59,489 nucleotides of DNA from an uncultured Alphaproteobacteria bacterium (lineage in GTDB: Bacteria; Pseudomonadota; Alphaproteobacteria; RF32; CAG-239): the NCBI GenBank assembly GCA_944391435.1, contig CALXTP010000084.1:1-59489 (forward strand), in the 5' to 3' direction. Each line of letters opens with the position of its first letter. Positions within the stretch are counted from its first letter, which is position 1. The translations under genes and the position numbers were made by a program. This document shows positions 18,943-28,268 of this stretch, piece by piece. The notes below the pieces were generated by a model, which worked only from the letters and a program-made list of their open reading frames with translations, did no database searches and was not told the DNA's origin.

Positions 18943-21123
18943 TTACATGAAAGAATAAGGGTTGATATCCACGTCTACCCGCACGTTGCTTTTGATTTTG
19001 ACCATACTGAGCCATTTTTTCAAAACTTCCTGGATGCTGACGTTGCGCGCGGTTTTCAGCAGCAGGCGGTAGCGATAGCGCCCGCGCAGCAGGCTCATCG
19101 GTGCCGGCGCCGGCCCGAGCGTGTCTATCAATTCCGTATGCGGGGCGCATTTGCCGAGATAATAGGCGGCGGCTTCGGCCGCATCTTGATTGGCGGATGA
19201 AACAATCAATGCCGCCAATTTGCCGTACGGCGGCATTTTGAGCAGGCGTCTGGATTCTTTTTCCGTTTCCAAAAACTTTTCGCGGTTATGTTCAATAACG
19301 GCCTGCAGCACCGGGTGGTCGGGGTAGAGCGTCTGCAAATAGACAACCCCTTTTTTATCGCCGCGCCCGGCCCGTCCGGAAACTTGTTCCAACAGCTGGT
19401 AAGTCTGTTCGCTGGAACGCAAATCCGTTCCCATCAGTCCCAAATCCGCATCAACCACGCCGACTAATGTCAAATCCGGAAAATTATGCCCCTTGGCCAA
19501 AATCTGCGTGCCGACCAGAATATCTATTTCCCGGTTGGCCGTCCGGCGGATGACGTCGGATATTTGTTTATAGTTGGTCGTAATATCGCTGGAAAGGATG
19601 GCTGTGCGCGCTTGCGGAAAGCGGTTGCGCACTTCTTCGGCGATTCTCTCCACGCCGGGGCCGCAAGCGGTCAATCCGTCTTCTGAGCCGCATTCGGGGC
19701 AGCGTTTCGGCGTATACATTTTAAAGCCGCAATGGTGGCAGATGAGTTCGCCTGTAAGCCTGTGTTCGGCCAGCCACGCCGTACAATGCGGGCATTGGAT
19801 GCGGTATCCGCAGTCGCGGCAAATAAGCAGCGGGGCATAGCCGCGGCGGTTTAAAAACAGCATGGACTGCTCACCGCGTTTCAAATTGGCATCCAGCTCG
19901 CTGACCAGCGTCGGCGCCAAAAAGGAAACGCCCCACGGCCCTTTTTGCGGCTTGTCTTTTTTAAGGTCTAAAATTTTGATTTCCGGCAGCACCGCCTTGG
20001 CAAAGCGCCTGGTCAGCTTAACGCAGTCATATTTCCCTTCTTCCACATTGGCGATTGTCTCCAAATCCGGCGTCGCAGTGGAAAGGATAATCGGAATTTT
20101 TTCCAAATGGGCGCGGAGTACGGCCATATCCCGCCCCTGATAGGTAACCAGGCTTTCCTGTTTAAAAGAGTGGTCATGGCTTTCGTCGGTAACGATAATT
20201 CCGAGGTCGGCAAAAGGCAAAAACAACGCCGAACGCGCCCCGACGACAACTTTGGCCTTGTTGAGCGAAACGGCTTTCCAAGTTTTGGCTTTTTCCCGCA
20301 CGCCGACTTCCGAGTGCCAGATAAAAGGGGTAACGCCGAAGCGGCGTTCAAACCGTTGCAGCCATTGGGAGGTCAGCGAAATTTCCGGAACCAGCACCAA
20401 GACCTGTTTGTTTTGCGCCAGAGCCTCGGCCACGGCTTCAAAATAGACTTCCGTCTTGCCCGAGCCGGTAACGCCGTCCAACAGCGTCGCAGAAAAGCCC
20501 GAACCTACTTTTCGCACCAATATTTCCGCGGCTTTTTGTTGTTCGTCTGTCAGCATGGCCGTCCGGCTCAGGTTTATTTTTTGTTCTTCCGCCTCTTCGT
20601 TGACCAGCACGTCGCGTTTATACAAAAAACCACTTTTAATCATGGCGTTGATAACCTGGCTGCTGGCCCCCGTGGCTGTGATAATGTCGTCTTTTTCAGC
20701 TTCAAATCCGCCGCCGAGAAAGTCGAACACCGCTTTTCGCGCTTCGGAAATGCGGATTCCTTCCAGATTCTCGTTTTTTATTTTCAATCCGTAAAGCGTC
20801 ACTTTCTGCTTGGGCAGCTGGTTGCTCTTATGTCCGAGGACCATTTTTAACACCAGCCCGCGCGGAGCCATATTATATGCAGCCGTTTTGCAGATAAAAT
20901 CCATCATTGCCGGCTGCAGGGGCGGCAGGTGAAGCACCTGTTTGACCGGTTTGATTTTTTTTGGGTCTAAATCGGCGCTTTTGCCCTTTTTCCAGACCAC
21001 GCCTGCCAAATCCTCCCGCCCGAAAGAAACCTCAACCAGTTGTCCGGGCGTCAAATCCTCATCCGCGGCATAATCAAACACGTCGTCAAAAGGCAGAGGT
21101 AAAAGGATGCCGTAGACCGCCAT
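18943..21123 (-). CDS. priA: Primosomal replication-restart helicase PriA
   Basis: 726 residues. Domains in order: a 3' DNA-binding domain (1-100), the helicase core with Walker A GVTGSGKTEV and the DEAH-box variant DESHDHSFKQ, then the zinc-binding insert with paired cysteines (CRDCG, CPHC, CHHCG, CPECG), motif V/VI ILVGTQILAKGHNFPDL and QVSGRAGRGDKKG, and a C-terminal domain ending VDINPYSF. It reloads the replisome at stalled forks. It follows chpT by 5 bases and probably shares its transcript. Confidence 0.96.
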   Translation of the reverse strand: MAVYGILLPLPFDDVFDYAADEDLTPGQLVEVSFGREDLAGVVWKKGKSADLDPKKIKPVKQVLHLPPLQPAMMDFICKTAAYNMAPRGLVLKMVLGHKSNQLPKQKVTLYGLKIKNENLEGIRISEARKAVFDFLGGGFEAEKDDIITATGASSQVINAMIKSGFLYKRDVLVNEEAEEQKINLSRTAMLTDEQQKAAEILVRKVGSGFSATLLDGVTGSGKTEVYFEAVAEALAQNKQVLVLVPEISLTSQWLQRFERRFGVTPFIWHSEVGVREKAKTWKAVSLNKAKVVVGARSALFLPFADLGIIVTDESHDHSFKQESLVTYQGRDMAVLRAHLEKIPIILSTATPDLETIANVEEGKYDCVKLTRRFAKAVLPEIKILDLKKDKPQKGPWGVSFLAPTLVSELDANLKRGEQSMLFLNRRGYAPLLICRDCGYRIQCPHCTAWLAEHRLTGELICHHCGFKMYTPKRCPECGSEDGLTACGPGVERIAEEVRNRFPQARTAILSSDITTNYKQISDVIRRTANREIDILVGTQILAKGHNFPDLTLVGVVDADLGLMGTDLRSSEQTYQLLEQVSGRAGRGDKKGVVYLQTLYPDHPVLQAVIEHNREKFLETEKESRRLLKMPPYGKLAALIVSSANQDAAEAAAYYLGKCAPHTELIDTLGPAPAPMSLLRGRYRYRLLLKTARNVSIQEVLKKWLSMVKIKSNVRVDVDINPYSFM

Positions 21124-21128
21124 GCCGC

Positions 21129-21731
21129 TTATTCTCCGATAAGAAGGGTCGCATCTTGCAGCCGGACCGTAACGCCGGTGCCGTCAAGATAAGCCAGCAG
21201 ATAAAAAAGCGGCGCATAGGAAGACGGGTTTTCGTCCGGTTCGCCGCCGCAGATGGTTTTATGGATATTTTGGAGTTTTTCACGGTTAAGCGGAGCATCG
21301 GAAACGGCACTGATACGCAAATCGTTTTCGGTTTGTTCAACGGTAATTTTGCCGCCCTTGACCAAAACGTCAGCCATCATCATGACCGCCGGCATAACCA
21401 GCTTGTAAATTTTAGGCGTGGAAATGCGGATTTCGGTAGTAATGGGCAGATTCGGATTGCCGAGCGTCAACAGATAATCGCCGGTAATGCCGGCCAGTTC
21501 TTCCGTCGTTTTGACCGCCGCGTTTGAAAGCCCGAAGCACAGCCGGAAAAACTTAAGCCGCCGGCTCAAAACCCGCGAGCTGAAATTAAGGATGTTGCTT
21601 ATGTCTTCCTTGTCCTCTTCATCGCCTTCATTAAGCAGTTCCACGGCATTGGCAACCGCCCCGATGTTGCCGATAAGGTCATGCGACAGCCGTGTCGCAA
21701 TCATTTCGCTGAGATGGATATCCTGATTCAT
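21129..21731 (-). CDS. chpT: ChpT-type histidine phosphotransferase
   Basis: 200 residues. MIATRLSHDLIGNIGAVANAVELL carries the phospho-accepting His17 in the RLxHDL(I/V)xxxGA context that defines ChpT. The C-terminal half is a degenerate HATPase-like domain without ATP-binding boxes, as in Caulobacter ChpT. ChpT relays phosphate from CckA to CtrA and CpdR, a pathway restricted to Alphaproteobacteria. AAGGA precedes the ATG. The usual Cys or Val before His is Ser here. Confidence 0.85.
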   Translation of the reverse strand: MNQDIHLSEMIATRLSHDLIGNIGAVANAVELLNEGDEEDKEDISNILNFSSRVLSRRLKFFRLCFGLSNAAVKTTEELAGITGDYLLTLGNPNLPITTEIRISTPKIYKLVMPAVMMMADVLVKGGKITVEQTENDLRISAVSDAPLNREKLQNIHKTICGGEPDENPSSYAPLFYLLAYLDGTGVTVRLQDATLLIGE

Positions 21732-21841
21732 TATTTATTCCTTACATTGGTACGACTTGCTTCTTATACGGCAAAAATATTCATAATCGGTTAATTTTGC
21801 CTGTAACGGCACCGCTTTTTTGCAAACGGAAACATTCAAAG

Positions 21842-22813
21842 CTAAAACGTATAATATTGCGTATTGGCAAAACGCGTATCTTCGTTAAGCATCCGCGCCC
21901 TGTCCAGTTCTTTAAGCAGCGGGTCTGTCAGCTCCAGGCGCCCGGTGGCGGCCTTGAGAAAAGGCTTTTTTCCGCCTAATCCCCATTTGACTTCGCTCAG
22001 GTTGTCCGGCTGGCCGTATTTCATGTCAATCCGCTGCCAGAAGTCAAAAATTTTGATATTGTTCAGATAGACGTTTTTGGAGGATTTGCTGGCAGAAAAA
22101 GGGACGCTGCTTTTATAGTGGATGCTGAAAGCCAGATTGTCCGTAAAAGTGGAGGTAAAATAAACCTCAATGCTTTCCCGCGTGATATAGCGGTTATAAA
22201 CCTGGTGGTCAACAAATTGGTAGCCGTTGCTCTTGGCGACCAAAACGGCGCAGGCGTTCAGCCGTTCAAATCCGATAACGCCGTGCTGCCGACACAATTC
22301 CTCGCTGCGCCATTTAATAAAGTTCGGCACATCAAGCGTTTCTGTGATTTTTTTATAGCCTTGGTTTAAGAGTGTATCTTCTACTTCTTTGGGGTTCATC
22401 CGCAATTTGACGCCGGAGATGTCAAAATTGGCAGCATTAGACTTTCTATTTTGCAATACGCGTTCAATCCGCTGTTTTTCGGCGGTTTGCACTCGTTCGT
22501 CCTGCTGCTTGAAAAGTTCGCTTGTGCCTTTGGTAATCAGGCTCTTGAGCCAGCTTTCCGATTCTTCTTCCTCGTTGTTTTTCTCATCCGGCAGCTTGTC
22601 GTTTTTGGATAAATTCTGCGTCAGCGATTCTTTGACATCAATATCGGCGCCGGACTTGCCGGTATCTTTTTTTGCCTTTTTCGTTGATACGGATTTTTTT
22701 TCAAGCATCAGCAAATCCATTTCCGACTGGGCATAAACGGAAGCGGGGTCGGCCGCAAACAAAACGGCCGCTGCCAAAAATAAAGCCCGAAAGAAAAAGA
22801 CGTTGCGTTGCAT
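21842..22813 (-). CDS. Hypothetical exported protein
   Basis: 323 residues, family not recognised. Residues 1-28 form a signal peptide (VLFAADPASVYA, cleavage near 28). Residues 30-125 are charged and low in complexity (Lys/Glu/Asp), probably disordered. Residues 130-323 form a globular domain that starts DISGVKLRMNPKEVEDTLLNQGY, a pattern seen in periplasmic small-domain proteins, and contains two cysteines (ELCRQ and NACAV) that could form a disulfide. It is divergent from trmFO. Confidence 0.72.
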   Translation of the reverse strand: MQRNVFFFRALFLAAAVLFAADPASVYAQSEMDLLMLEKKSVSTKKAKKDTGKSGADIDVKESLTQNLSKNDKLPDEKNNEEEESESWLKSLITKGTSELFKQQDERVQTAEKQRIERVLQNRKSNAANFDISGVKLRMNPKEVEDTLLNQGYKKITETLDVPNFIKWRSEELCRQHGVIGFERLNACAVLVAKSNGYQFVDHQVYNRYITRESIEVYFTSTFTDNLAFSIHYKSSVPFSASKSSKNVYLNNIKIFDFWQRIDMKYGQPDNLSEVKWGLGGKKPFLKAATGRLELTDPLLKELDRARMLNEDTRFANTQYYTF

Positions 22814-22981
22814 TTATAACCCCCGTTTACGAAATTATAACAGGGTAAATTTAAAAATCATCTAATTTTTGGTATTTACAAACCGGAGAATGGCATTTAT
22901 AACCCTTATTATCTGATAAAGCCGCATATTTGCCCGGTTTAAGGGCAGGGCGGCATGCGGATAAAGCGAAAGGATGGAAAA

Positions 22982-24331
22982 ATGGATTTAGGTGCAAACG
23001 TGATAGGCGCCGGGCTTGCCGGGGCGGAAGCAGCCTGGCAGCTGGCCTGCCGCGGCATAAAAGTCCGGCTGTTTGATATGAAGCCAGGCAAACATTCGCC
23101 GGCGCATGTATCGGACGGCTTTGCTGAGCTTGTCTGCTCAAATTCGCTGCGTTCGGATGACTGGCGCAGCAGCGCGATAGGCCTTTTGCATCGCGAGATG
23201 GAGCTGGCCGGTTCTCTGATAATGGAGAGTGCTGCCGCCAACCGCGTGCCGGCCGGAGGGGCGTTGGCTGTGGACAGGGAAGGATTCTCTGCCGATATTA
23301 CCGCCCGGCTGAAAGGGCACCCGTTGATAACGGTTGTTAGCCAGGAGGTAACATCGCTGCCGCTGCCGGAAGAAGGATTGAGCATTATAGCCACCGGTCC
23401 GTTGACGTCTGAAGCGCTGGCCGCAGATATTTCAAACACGGTCGGCGGTGAAAAGTTGTCGTTTTACGATGCCATAGCCCCCGTAATATATAAAGGCAGC
23501 ATAGATTTCAGCCGTGCCTGGTACCAGTCCCGTTACGACAAGGGCGATAAATACGATTACATAAATTGCCCTCTGGATGAAACGCAGTACAAAGAATTTG
23601 TGCAGGCGCTTCGCCAGGGGGAGCAGGCACCGTTCCATGACTTTGAACAGCCGCGATACTTTGACGGCTGCCTGCCGGTAGAGGTTATGGCCGAACGTGG
23701 GGAGGATACCCTTCGTTTCGGTCCGATGAAGCCTGTGGGCCTGACGGATCCGCATACCGGCACACGCCCCTATGCCGTCGTCCAGTTGCGCCAGGACAAT
23801 AAGGAAGACACGCTGCGCAATATGGTCGGCTTCCAAACCAAATTAAAGCACGCCGAACAAACTCGCATCTTTCGGATGATTCCGGGACTGGAGCAGGCGG
23901 TATTTGCGCGTCTGGGGGGAATTCATAAAAACACATTTATCAAAGCGCCGCTTTTGCTGGATGAGTTCCTGCGCCTGAAAAAGCATCCCCACCTGATGTT
24001 TGCCGGCCAGATTACCGGTTGCGAAGGTTATGTGGAAAGCGCGTCCGTCGGCTGGTTGGCCGGCTATTTTGCCGCAACCCTGCTGCAGGGAAAAAAGCCC
24101 GTGTTGCCGCCGCGCGAAACGGCATTCGGCAGCCAGCTTGCCCACTTGTCGGACACAACGGACATAGAACACTATCAGCCGATGAACATCAATTTCGGCC
24201 TTTTCCCGGAAATCCCGCCGGTGATGACGGCAAAAGGAAAAAAACGCTATCTGAAAGGCAGTGAAAAAAAAGAGGCAGTCGCGGCCAGGGCTCTGGCGGC
24301 AGCGGAAAGGTGGCGCCATGAAATTGCCTGA
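22982..24331 (+). CDS. trmFO: tRNA (uracil-5-)-methyltransferase TrmFO
   Basis: 449 residues from the ATG at 22982, which has AAAGGA 7 bases upstream; nine further in-frame codons upstream look spurious. The FAD-binding motif [14 protein letters not shown] opens the protein. [15 protein letters not shown], the [12 protein letters not shown] cluster and [19 protein letters not shown] are TrmFO hallmarks; the catalytic Cys lies in ELVCSNSLR. It makes m5U54 in the T-loop using methylenetetrahydrofolate and FAD. It overlaps the next gene by 14 bases. Confidence 0.96.
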   Translation: MDLGANVIGAGLAGAEAAWQLACRGIKVRLFDMKPGKHSPAHVSDGFAELVCSNSLRSDDWRSSAIGLLHREMELAGSLIMESAAANRVPAGGALAVDREGFSADITARLKGHPLITVVSQEVTSLPLPEEGLSIIATGPLTSEALAADISNTVGGEKLSFYDAIAPVIYKGSIDFSRAWYQSRYDKGDKYDYINCPLDETQYKEFVQALRQGEQAPFHDFEQPRYFDGCLPVEVMAERGEDTLRFGPMKPVGLTDPHTGTRPYAVVQLRQDNKEDTLRNMVGFQTKLKHAEQTRIFRMIPGLEQAVFARLGGIHKNTFIKAPLLLDEFLRLKKHPHLMFAGQITGCEGYVESASVGWLAGYFAATLLQGKKPVLPPRETAFGSQLAHLSDTTDIEHYQPMNINFGLFPEIPPVMTAKGKKRYLKGSEKKEAVAARALAAAERWRHEIA

Positions 24332-25100
24332 CGCGGAACAAAAGGAAAAAAAAGCCGCCGTGTTGCCGGACAATCTGCCGCCGTTGTCTTTGTACGAACA
24401 TCTGGTACCGGCGGGCGACCGGGAGCTGTTGCGTAGCTATGCCGGATATCTAAGCTTGCTGTTGCGTCGCGGCCTGCGGCAAAAAGGATGCCATCCGAAA
24501 AGTTTTAACCTGCTGTACCGCGCCGTCAGCCGCCCTTGGGGGCGCCGGACGCTTTTGGGGCGTTTGCAGGAGGGGTTTATTGCCCGCAATTTGTCGTTGT
24601 CCGTGTTGCTGGAGCCTTTGGACGGATGCGAATGGCTGTCAAAAAAGCGTTATCCGCTGGAATTGGCGTCAGCATCTCCGGTCTGGTTGCAGATAATATC
24701 GCCTGTCGCCCGTCTGATAGCAGTGTTAAATAATCAGTCTCCGCCTTTTTATCAGCCGTTTTCCAATCTGGCGTTTGTGTATGTCGTCCGCTATCTGGAA
24801 GCGGTGCCGCAACTGTCTGCGGCGCTGCAAGAGGCTGGCGTCGCGGTGGATAAGCAGCGCCTGTACGAAGACTTGCCTTTGCTCCATAAGGAGTCGCTGC
24901 ACCTGTTATCGGCAGCGTCAGGCATATTCTTTCGCTTGAAAATCGGTTTTTTTATCGGTTTGGGGCGGCGCCTTTGCCGGCCGGAATCAAAAAAAATACG
25001 GCAAAAGATAAATTTTTTTGATTATGTTAACGCATTTTTATACGGTTTGTGGCATACTTTGGCCATAAAGAACAAAACCCGCGGGCTGGACAGGCTGTAA
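24318..25100 (+). CDS. Degenerate squalene/phytoene-synthase-like protein (HpnC-like)
   Basis: 260 residues from the ATG at 24318 (AAAGGTG upstream); the longer frame has no support. It aligns by eye with HpnC-type proteins: [11 protein letters not shown], a spaced [28 protein letters not shown], then [17 protein letters not shown] where active enzymes have the second Asp-rich motif (N-I-L-x-D-V-x-E-D). No acidic metal-binding motif is visible in either position, so prenyl transferase activity is doubtful. It could be a non-catalytic partner or a complex-I-assembly-like protein (NDUFAF6 type). It sits between trmFO and a second family member. Confidence 0.5.
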   Translation: MKLPDAEQKEKKAAVLPDNLPPLSLYEHLVPAGDRELLRSYAGYLSLLLRRGLRQKGCHPKSFNLLYRAVSRPWGRRTLLGRLQEGFIARNLSLSVLLEPLDGCEWLSKKRYPLELASASPVWLQIISPVARLIAVLNNQSPPFYQPFSNLAFVYVVRYLEAVPQLSAALQEAGVAVDKQRLYEDLPLLHKESLHLLSAASGIFFRLKIGFFIGLGRRLCRPESKKIRQKINFFDYVNAFLYGLWHTLAIKNKTRGLDRL

Positions 25101-25136
25101 AATGCGGGAAATGAGGATTAAAAATAAGGAAGACTA

Positions 25137-25982
25137 ATGAGTTCTATAGGACGTATCGTCAGAAAAAACCACGCCGCTGTCTTTTGGTGTACGCGGCATT
25201 ATCCGAAAGCCAAACGCGAAGCGGTTTATACGCTCTATGCGCTGGTAAAGCATTTTGACGACCTGAGCGCAAGTTCTCTGCCCGAAAAGGAAAAGGCGGA
25301 TATTCTTGAAGCTTGGAAAAGGGAAATCAATAATATTTATGACAAGAAAGTGCCGGAAACGGATATCGGTCGCCGCATATACAAAAACTGTATGCGTTTC
25401 AAATTTCCGCGCGAGTGCCTGGAAACGGTTTTATCCAGCTTTGCCATGGATTGCCCACGGCCGTTGTGCCGCCCGTCCCTGGCAGAGTTTGAACGCTACT
25501 GTCGCGGCGTTTCGGAAATGCCGAGCTACCTGATATTAAAAATAATTGCCGAATTTGATGAAGAAACGACGGCAGCCCTCGGACGCCTTATCGGCCGCGC
25601 CGTGGAAGTAACCAATATCCTGAAAAACGTCAAAGAAGACATCAGCGGCGGCCATGTTTACATTCCGGATGAATATCTGCTGGCGGCCGGCATTGATGAA
25701 AATCTGCCTCCGTATGAGATATTGACGCATAAGAACCTGTATGTGGCACGGCAGAAGTTTGCCGAAATGGCGCGCCGTTCATACGCTGAAGCATATCGCC
25801 TGCTTGATGAAAACAATAACCGCAATTCCAAACCGATTGTCTATATGCTGAACTTGTACCATGCTTATTTTGAGCTGATGGACCATCGCGGCTGGGAGAT
25901 TATTTCCCCGAAGCCGGAGTTAAAATTCGGCGACCGCTGCCGCCTGATTTTCCGCGCCCTGTTCGGCAAGAGAAAAAGCTAG
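25137..25982 (+). CDS. Squalene/phytoene synthase family protein (HpnD-like)
   Basis: 281 residues. The N-terminus, FWCTRHYPKAKREAVYTLYALVKHFDDLSAS, matches the family start with its first Asp-rich region, although DxxxD is reduced to FDDLSAS. The second motif is VTNILKNVKEDISGGHVYIP, where the family has NILRDVxEDxxxGRxYLP; the first Asp is Asn. Active members join two prenyl diphosphates (squalene, hopanoid or carotenoid precursors). Whether this one does is open. It lies 36 bases after the previous family member and probably shares a transcript with trmFO. Confidence 0.78.
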   Translation: MSSIGRIVRKNHAAVFWCTRHYPKAKREAVYTLYALVKHFDDLSASSLPEKEKADILEAWKREINNIYDKKVPETDIGRRIYKNCMRFKFPRECLETVLSSFAMDCPRPLCRPSLAEFERYCRGVSEMPSYLILKIIAEFDEETTAALGRLIGRAVEVTNILKNVKEDISGGHVYIPDEYLLAAGIDENLPPYEILTHKNLYVARQKFAEMARRSYAEAYRLLDENNNRNSKPIVYMLNLYHAYFELMDHRGWEIISPKPELKFGDRCRLIFRALFGKRKS

Positions 25983-26039
25983 GCCTCCCGCATATTTTGC
26001 TTTTTCGCTAATTATCCGTTGATAAATCAAGAAAAGCTT

Positions 26040-26067
26040 TTGCCGTTAAGCCAAAAGCGTCTATACT
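26040..26067 (+). promoter_or_regulatory. Putative sigma-70 promoter for the outer-membrane gene
   Basis: TTGCCG, 16 bases, TATACT. Transcription would start about 26 bases before the ATG at 26100. Confidence 0.55.
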
Positions 26068-26099
26068 CGCCATGGTAGCGCAACAACGGGGAAAGGACG

Positions 26100-27008
26100 A
26101 TGGGACGTTGGAAACTGTGGCCGTTTCTGGCCGTATGCGCCGGCAGCATTCTTTTGCCGGCAGCCGTATATGCCGGGGATGTGGGCCAAGATGCGGCAAA
26201 GGACAATCTGGAAGAGGGTGAAAAAAGCGGCTGGAGCGCTAATATAAAGCGCATTGCCGTAGAATATACCGAACACAGTGTAACCAATAAAAAAGACCCG
26301 AATTATCCCGAATCGTACAATGCGGATGAACAAAGCAGCATCGGCGGGATTTTTGACGGCAACCTGACCTATCGGGATGGCGGCATGTTGTGGGTTAACG
26401 GGCTGTATATGCAATATGACAAGTCAGATACCACGGAAGACGGCGTGCGCACCGAAAACGAGAATGAAGATGAAATACTGCTTTATACGGATTACACGCA
26501 CAAGATTTGGACGTTGGATGAGGGAAAAATAGGGCCGTTTGCCTACCTTGGCTACGAAACCGAGTTTACGGATTTTAATCTGGACGGGACGGACTACCGC
26601 ACCCGGATTTTGCGCGCCAAAGGCGGTATGAAATTTTATGACGGCACTTATTTTAAGCAGTTATATGCGGCGATGGTGGAAGAAAACGATATGACCTACC
26701 GTAATGACAATATGAAAACCGGTGCGGAAATAGGGTACGAATTTAACTACCCCTTGAATGAAAATACGTCTTTTGTTTCCGAAGGGTATTACCGCCACTT
26801 TTTTGCTTACGGCCAAAAAGAGGCGACTGATTTTGAATATCGCTTCAAAACCAGAAACCGGATAGAAACCAGGTTGACCGGAGACTTATATCTGGCGCCG
26901 TTTTATGACTACGAGCTCGCCAAAACCCGTGGCGCTTCCAAATCGCGGGCGCAAAGCACGTTCGGCCTGTCATTGAGCTATAACAAGAGTTTTGACTTGC
27001 CTTGGTAA
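26100..27008 (+). CDS. Putative outer-membrane beta-barrel protein
   Basis: 302 residues. Signal peptide 1-25 (LPAAVYA before GDVG). The mature protein alternates polar and aromatic strands of about ten residues (for example GGMLWVNGLYMQYDKS, IGPFAYLGYETEFTDF, TYFKQLYAAMVEEND, GDLYLAPFYDYEL) and ends in an aromatic residue, all usual for a barrel of about 12 strands. Extracellular turns are acidic. No specific family could be assigned. GGAAAGGA precedes the ATG. Confidence 0.72.
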   Translation: MGRWKLWPFLAVCAGSILLPAAVYAGDVGQDAAKDNLEEGEKSGWSANIKRIAVEYTEHSVTNKKDPNYPESYNADEQSSIGGIFDGNLTYRDGGMLWVNGLYMQYDKSDTTEDGVRTENENEDEILLYTDYTHKIWTLDEGKIGPFAYLGYETEFTDFNLDGTDYRTRILRAKGGMKFYDGTYFKQLYAAMVEENDMTYRNDNMKTGAEIGYEFNYPLNENTSFVSEGYYRHFFAYGQKEATDFEYRFKTRNRIETRLTGDLYLAPFYDYELAKTRGASKSRAQSTFGLSLSYNKSFDLPW

Positions 27009-27030
27009 ATTAAAACAGAAAGGGACAACA

Positions 27031-28200
27031 ATGGATTTTATCTATAACATTCCGACCAAAATATTATTCGGCTGCGGCCGGTTAAACAGCCTGCATAAAG
27101 AGAAGATGCCGGGCAGCCGTGCCCTGATTGTAACCACCGGCGGCCGCTCCGTTGTGGATAACGGATATCTGGCGCGGTTGGAAGAAGAGTTGAAAGCAGC
27201 CGGATGCACTTTTGTACTTTATAATAAAATAACCGCCAACCCTGATAAAAGCGAGGTCACGGACGGTGCGGCTTTTGCCCGGGCCGAAAAATGCGATTTT
27301 ATTGTCGGCCTCGGGGGAGGTTCGCCGATAGATGCCGCCAAGGCCATCGCCGTTGCGGCAGCCAACGGGGGAGACTATTGGGACTATATCCAAAAAGGCA
27401 CCGGGGGAAAAAAGGAAATAAAAAACAAGCCTCTTCCGGTAATAGCCGTGCCCACCACGGCCGGAACGGGCACAGAGGCGGATCCTTGGACGGTTATAAG
27501 CAATGCCGAAACCGGCGAAAAGTTGAGTTTGGGTACGGATGACACATATCCGGTACTGGCGGTGGTAGATCCGGAATTGATGGTAACAGTGCCGCAAAAA
27601 TACACGGCATACCAGGGGTTTGATGCTTTGTTTCATAGTTTGGAAGGCTATCTGGCCAATGTCGCCAATCCGGTAAGCGATCTGTTTGCCTTAAAAGCCA
27701 TCAGCCTGGTAGCCGAGAATCTGCCCGCCGCCGTATTTGACGGCAAAGACATAACGGCAAGGGAAAACATGGCATTGGCAAGCACCCTGTCCGGCATGGT
27801 GGAAAGCACGTCCGCCTGCATTTCCGAACATGCGTTGGAGCATGTCCTGAGCGGGGAACATAAAAACCTGCCGCACGGTGCCGGTCTGATAATGATAAGC
27901 GTGGCGTATTTTAAAAAAATATTGCAAAAGCATTGTGCGGACGAACGCCTGATAGCCATGGCAAAAGCAATGGGGCGCAAAAATGCCAAAATTCCGGAAG
28001 ATTTTATTGCCGCACTGCAAGAGTTGCAAAGGCAGTGCCATGTAGATAATTTAAAAATGAGCGATTACGGGATAAAAAAAGAGCGCCTGGCAGAGTTTGC
28101 CGCTATGGCCAAAAATCAAAATGCGGCGTCTTTTAGCCGCGATCCTTGTGATTTGACATTAAAGGATTGTGTTGAAATTTATGAGAAATCATACAGATAG
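27031..28200 (+). CDS. Iron-containing alcohol dehydrogenase
   Basis: 389 residues from the ATG at 27031 (GAAAGGG upstream). Group III Fe-ADH: GGGSPIDAAKAIA binds NAD(P), VPTTAGTGTEADPWTVI follows, and the metal ligands lie in GFDALFHSLEGYL (Asp and His) and SEHALEHVLSGEHKNLPHGAGL (two His). Close in pattern to butanol/lactaldehyde dehydrogenases; it would reduce an aldehyde to regenerate NAD(P)+ in fermentation. Substrate not resolved. It is 22 bases after the barrel gene, so possibly cotranscribed. Confidence 0.9.
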   Translation: MDFIYNIPTKILFGCGRLNSLHKEKMPGSRALIVTTGGRSVVDNGYLARLEEELKAAGCTFVLYNKITANPDKSEVTDGAAFARAEKCDFIVGLGGGSPIDAAKAIAVAAANGGDYWDYIQKGTGGKKEIKNKPLPVIAVPTTAGTGTEADPWTVISNAETGEKLSLGTDDTYPVLAVVDPELMVTVPQKYTAYQGFDALFHSLEGYLANVANPVSDLFALKAISLVAENLPAAVFDGKDITARENMALASTLSGMVESTSACISEHALEHVLSGEHKNLPHGAGLIMISVAYFKKILQKHCADERLIAMAKAMGRKNAKIPEDFIAALQELQRQCHVDNLKMSDYGIKKERLAEFAAMAKNQNAASFSRDPCDLTLKDCVEIYEKSYR

Positions 28201-28268
28201 AATGGAAATTTAAGCTGAAAAAATATTTTTTATGCAAAACATTTCCGCCACCATGGGAGGCACAGCAG

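Noticed and set aside
22811..22903. Direct repeat GCATTTATAACCC at two places near the trmFO divergent region
   Set aside because: Two copies of 13 bases about 80 apart could be chance in this AT-rich stretch, and one lies at a start codon.
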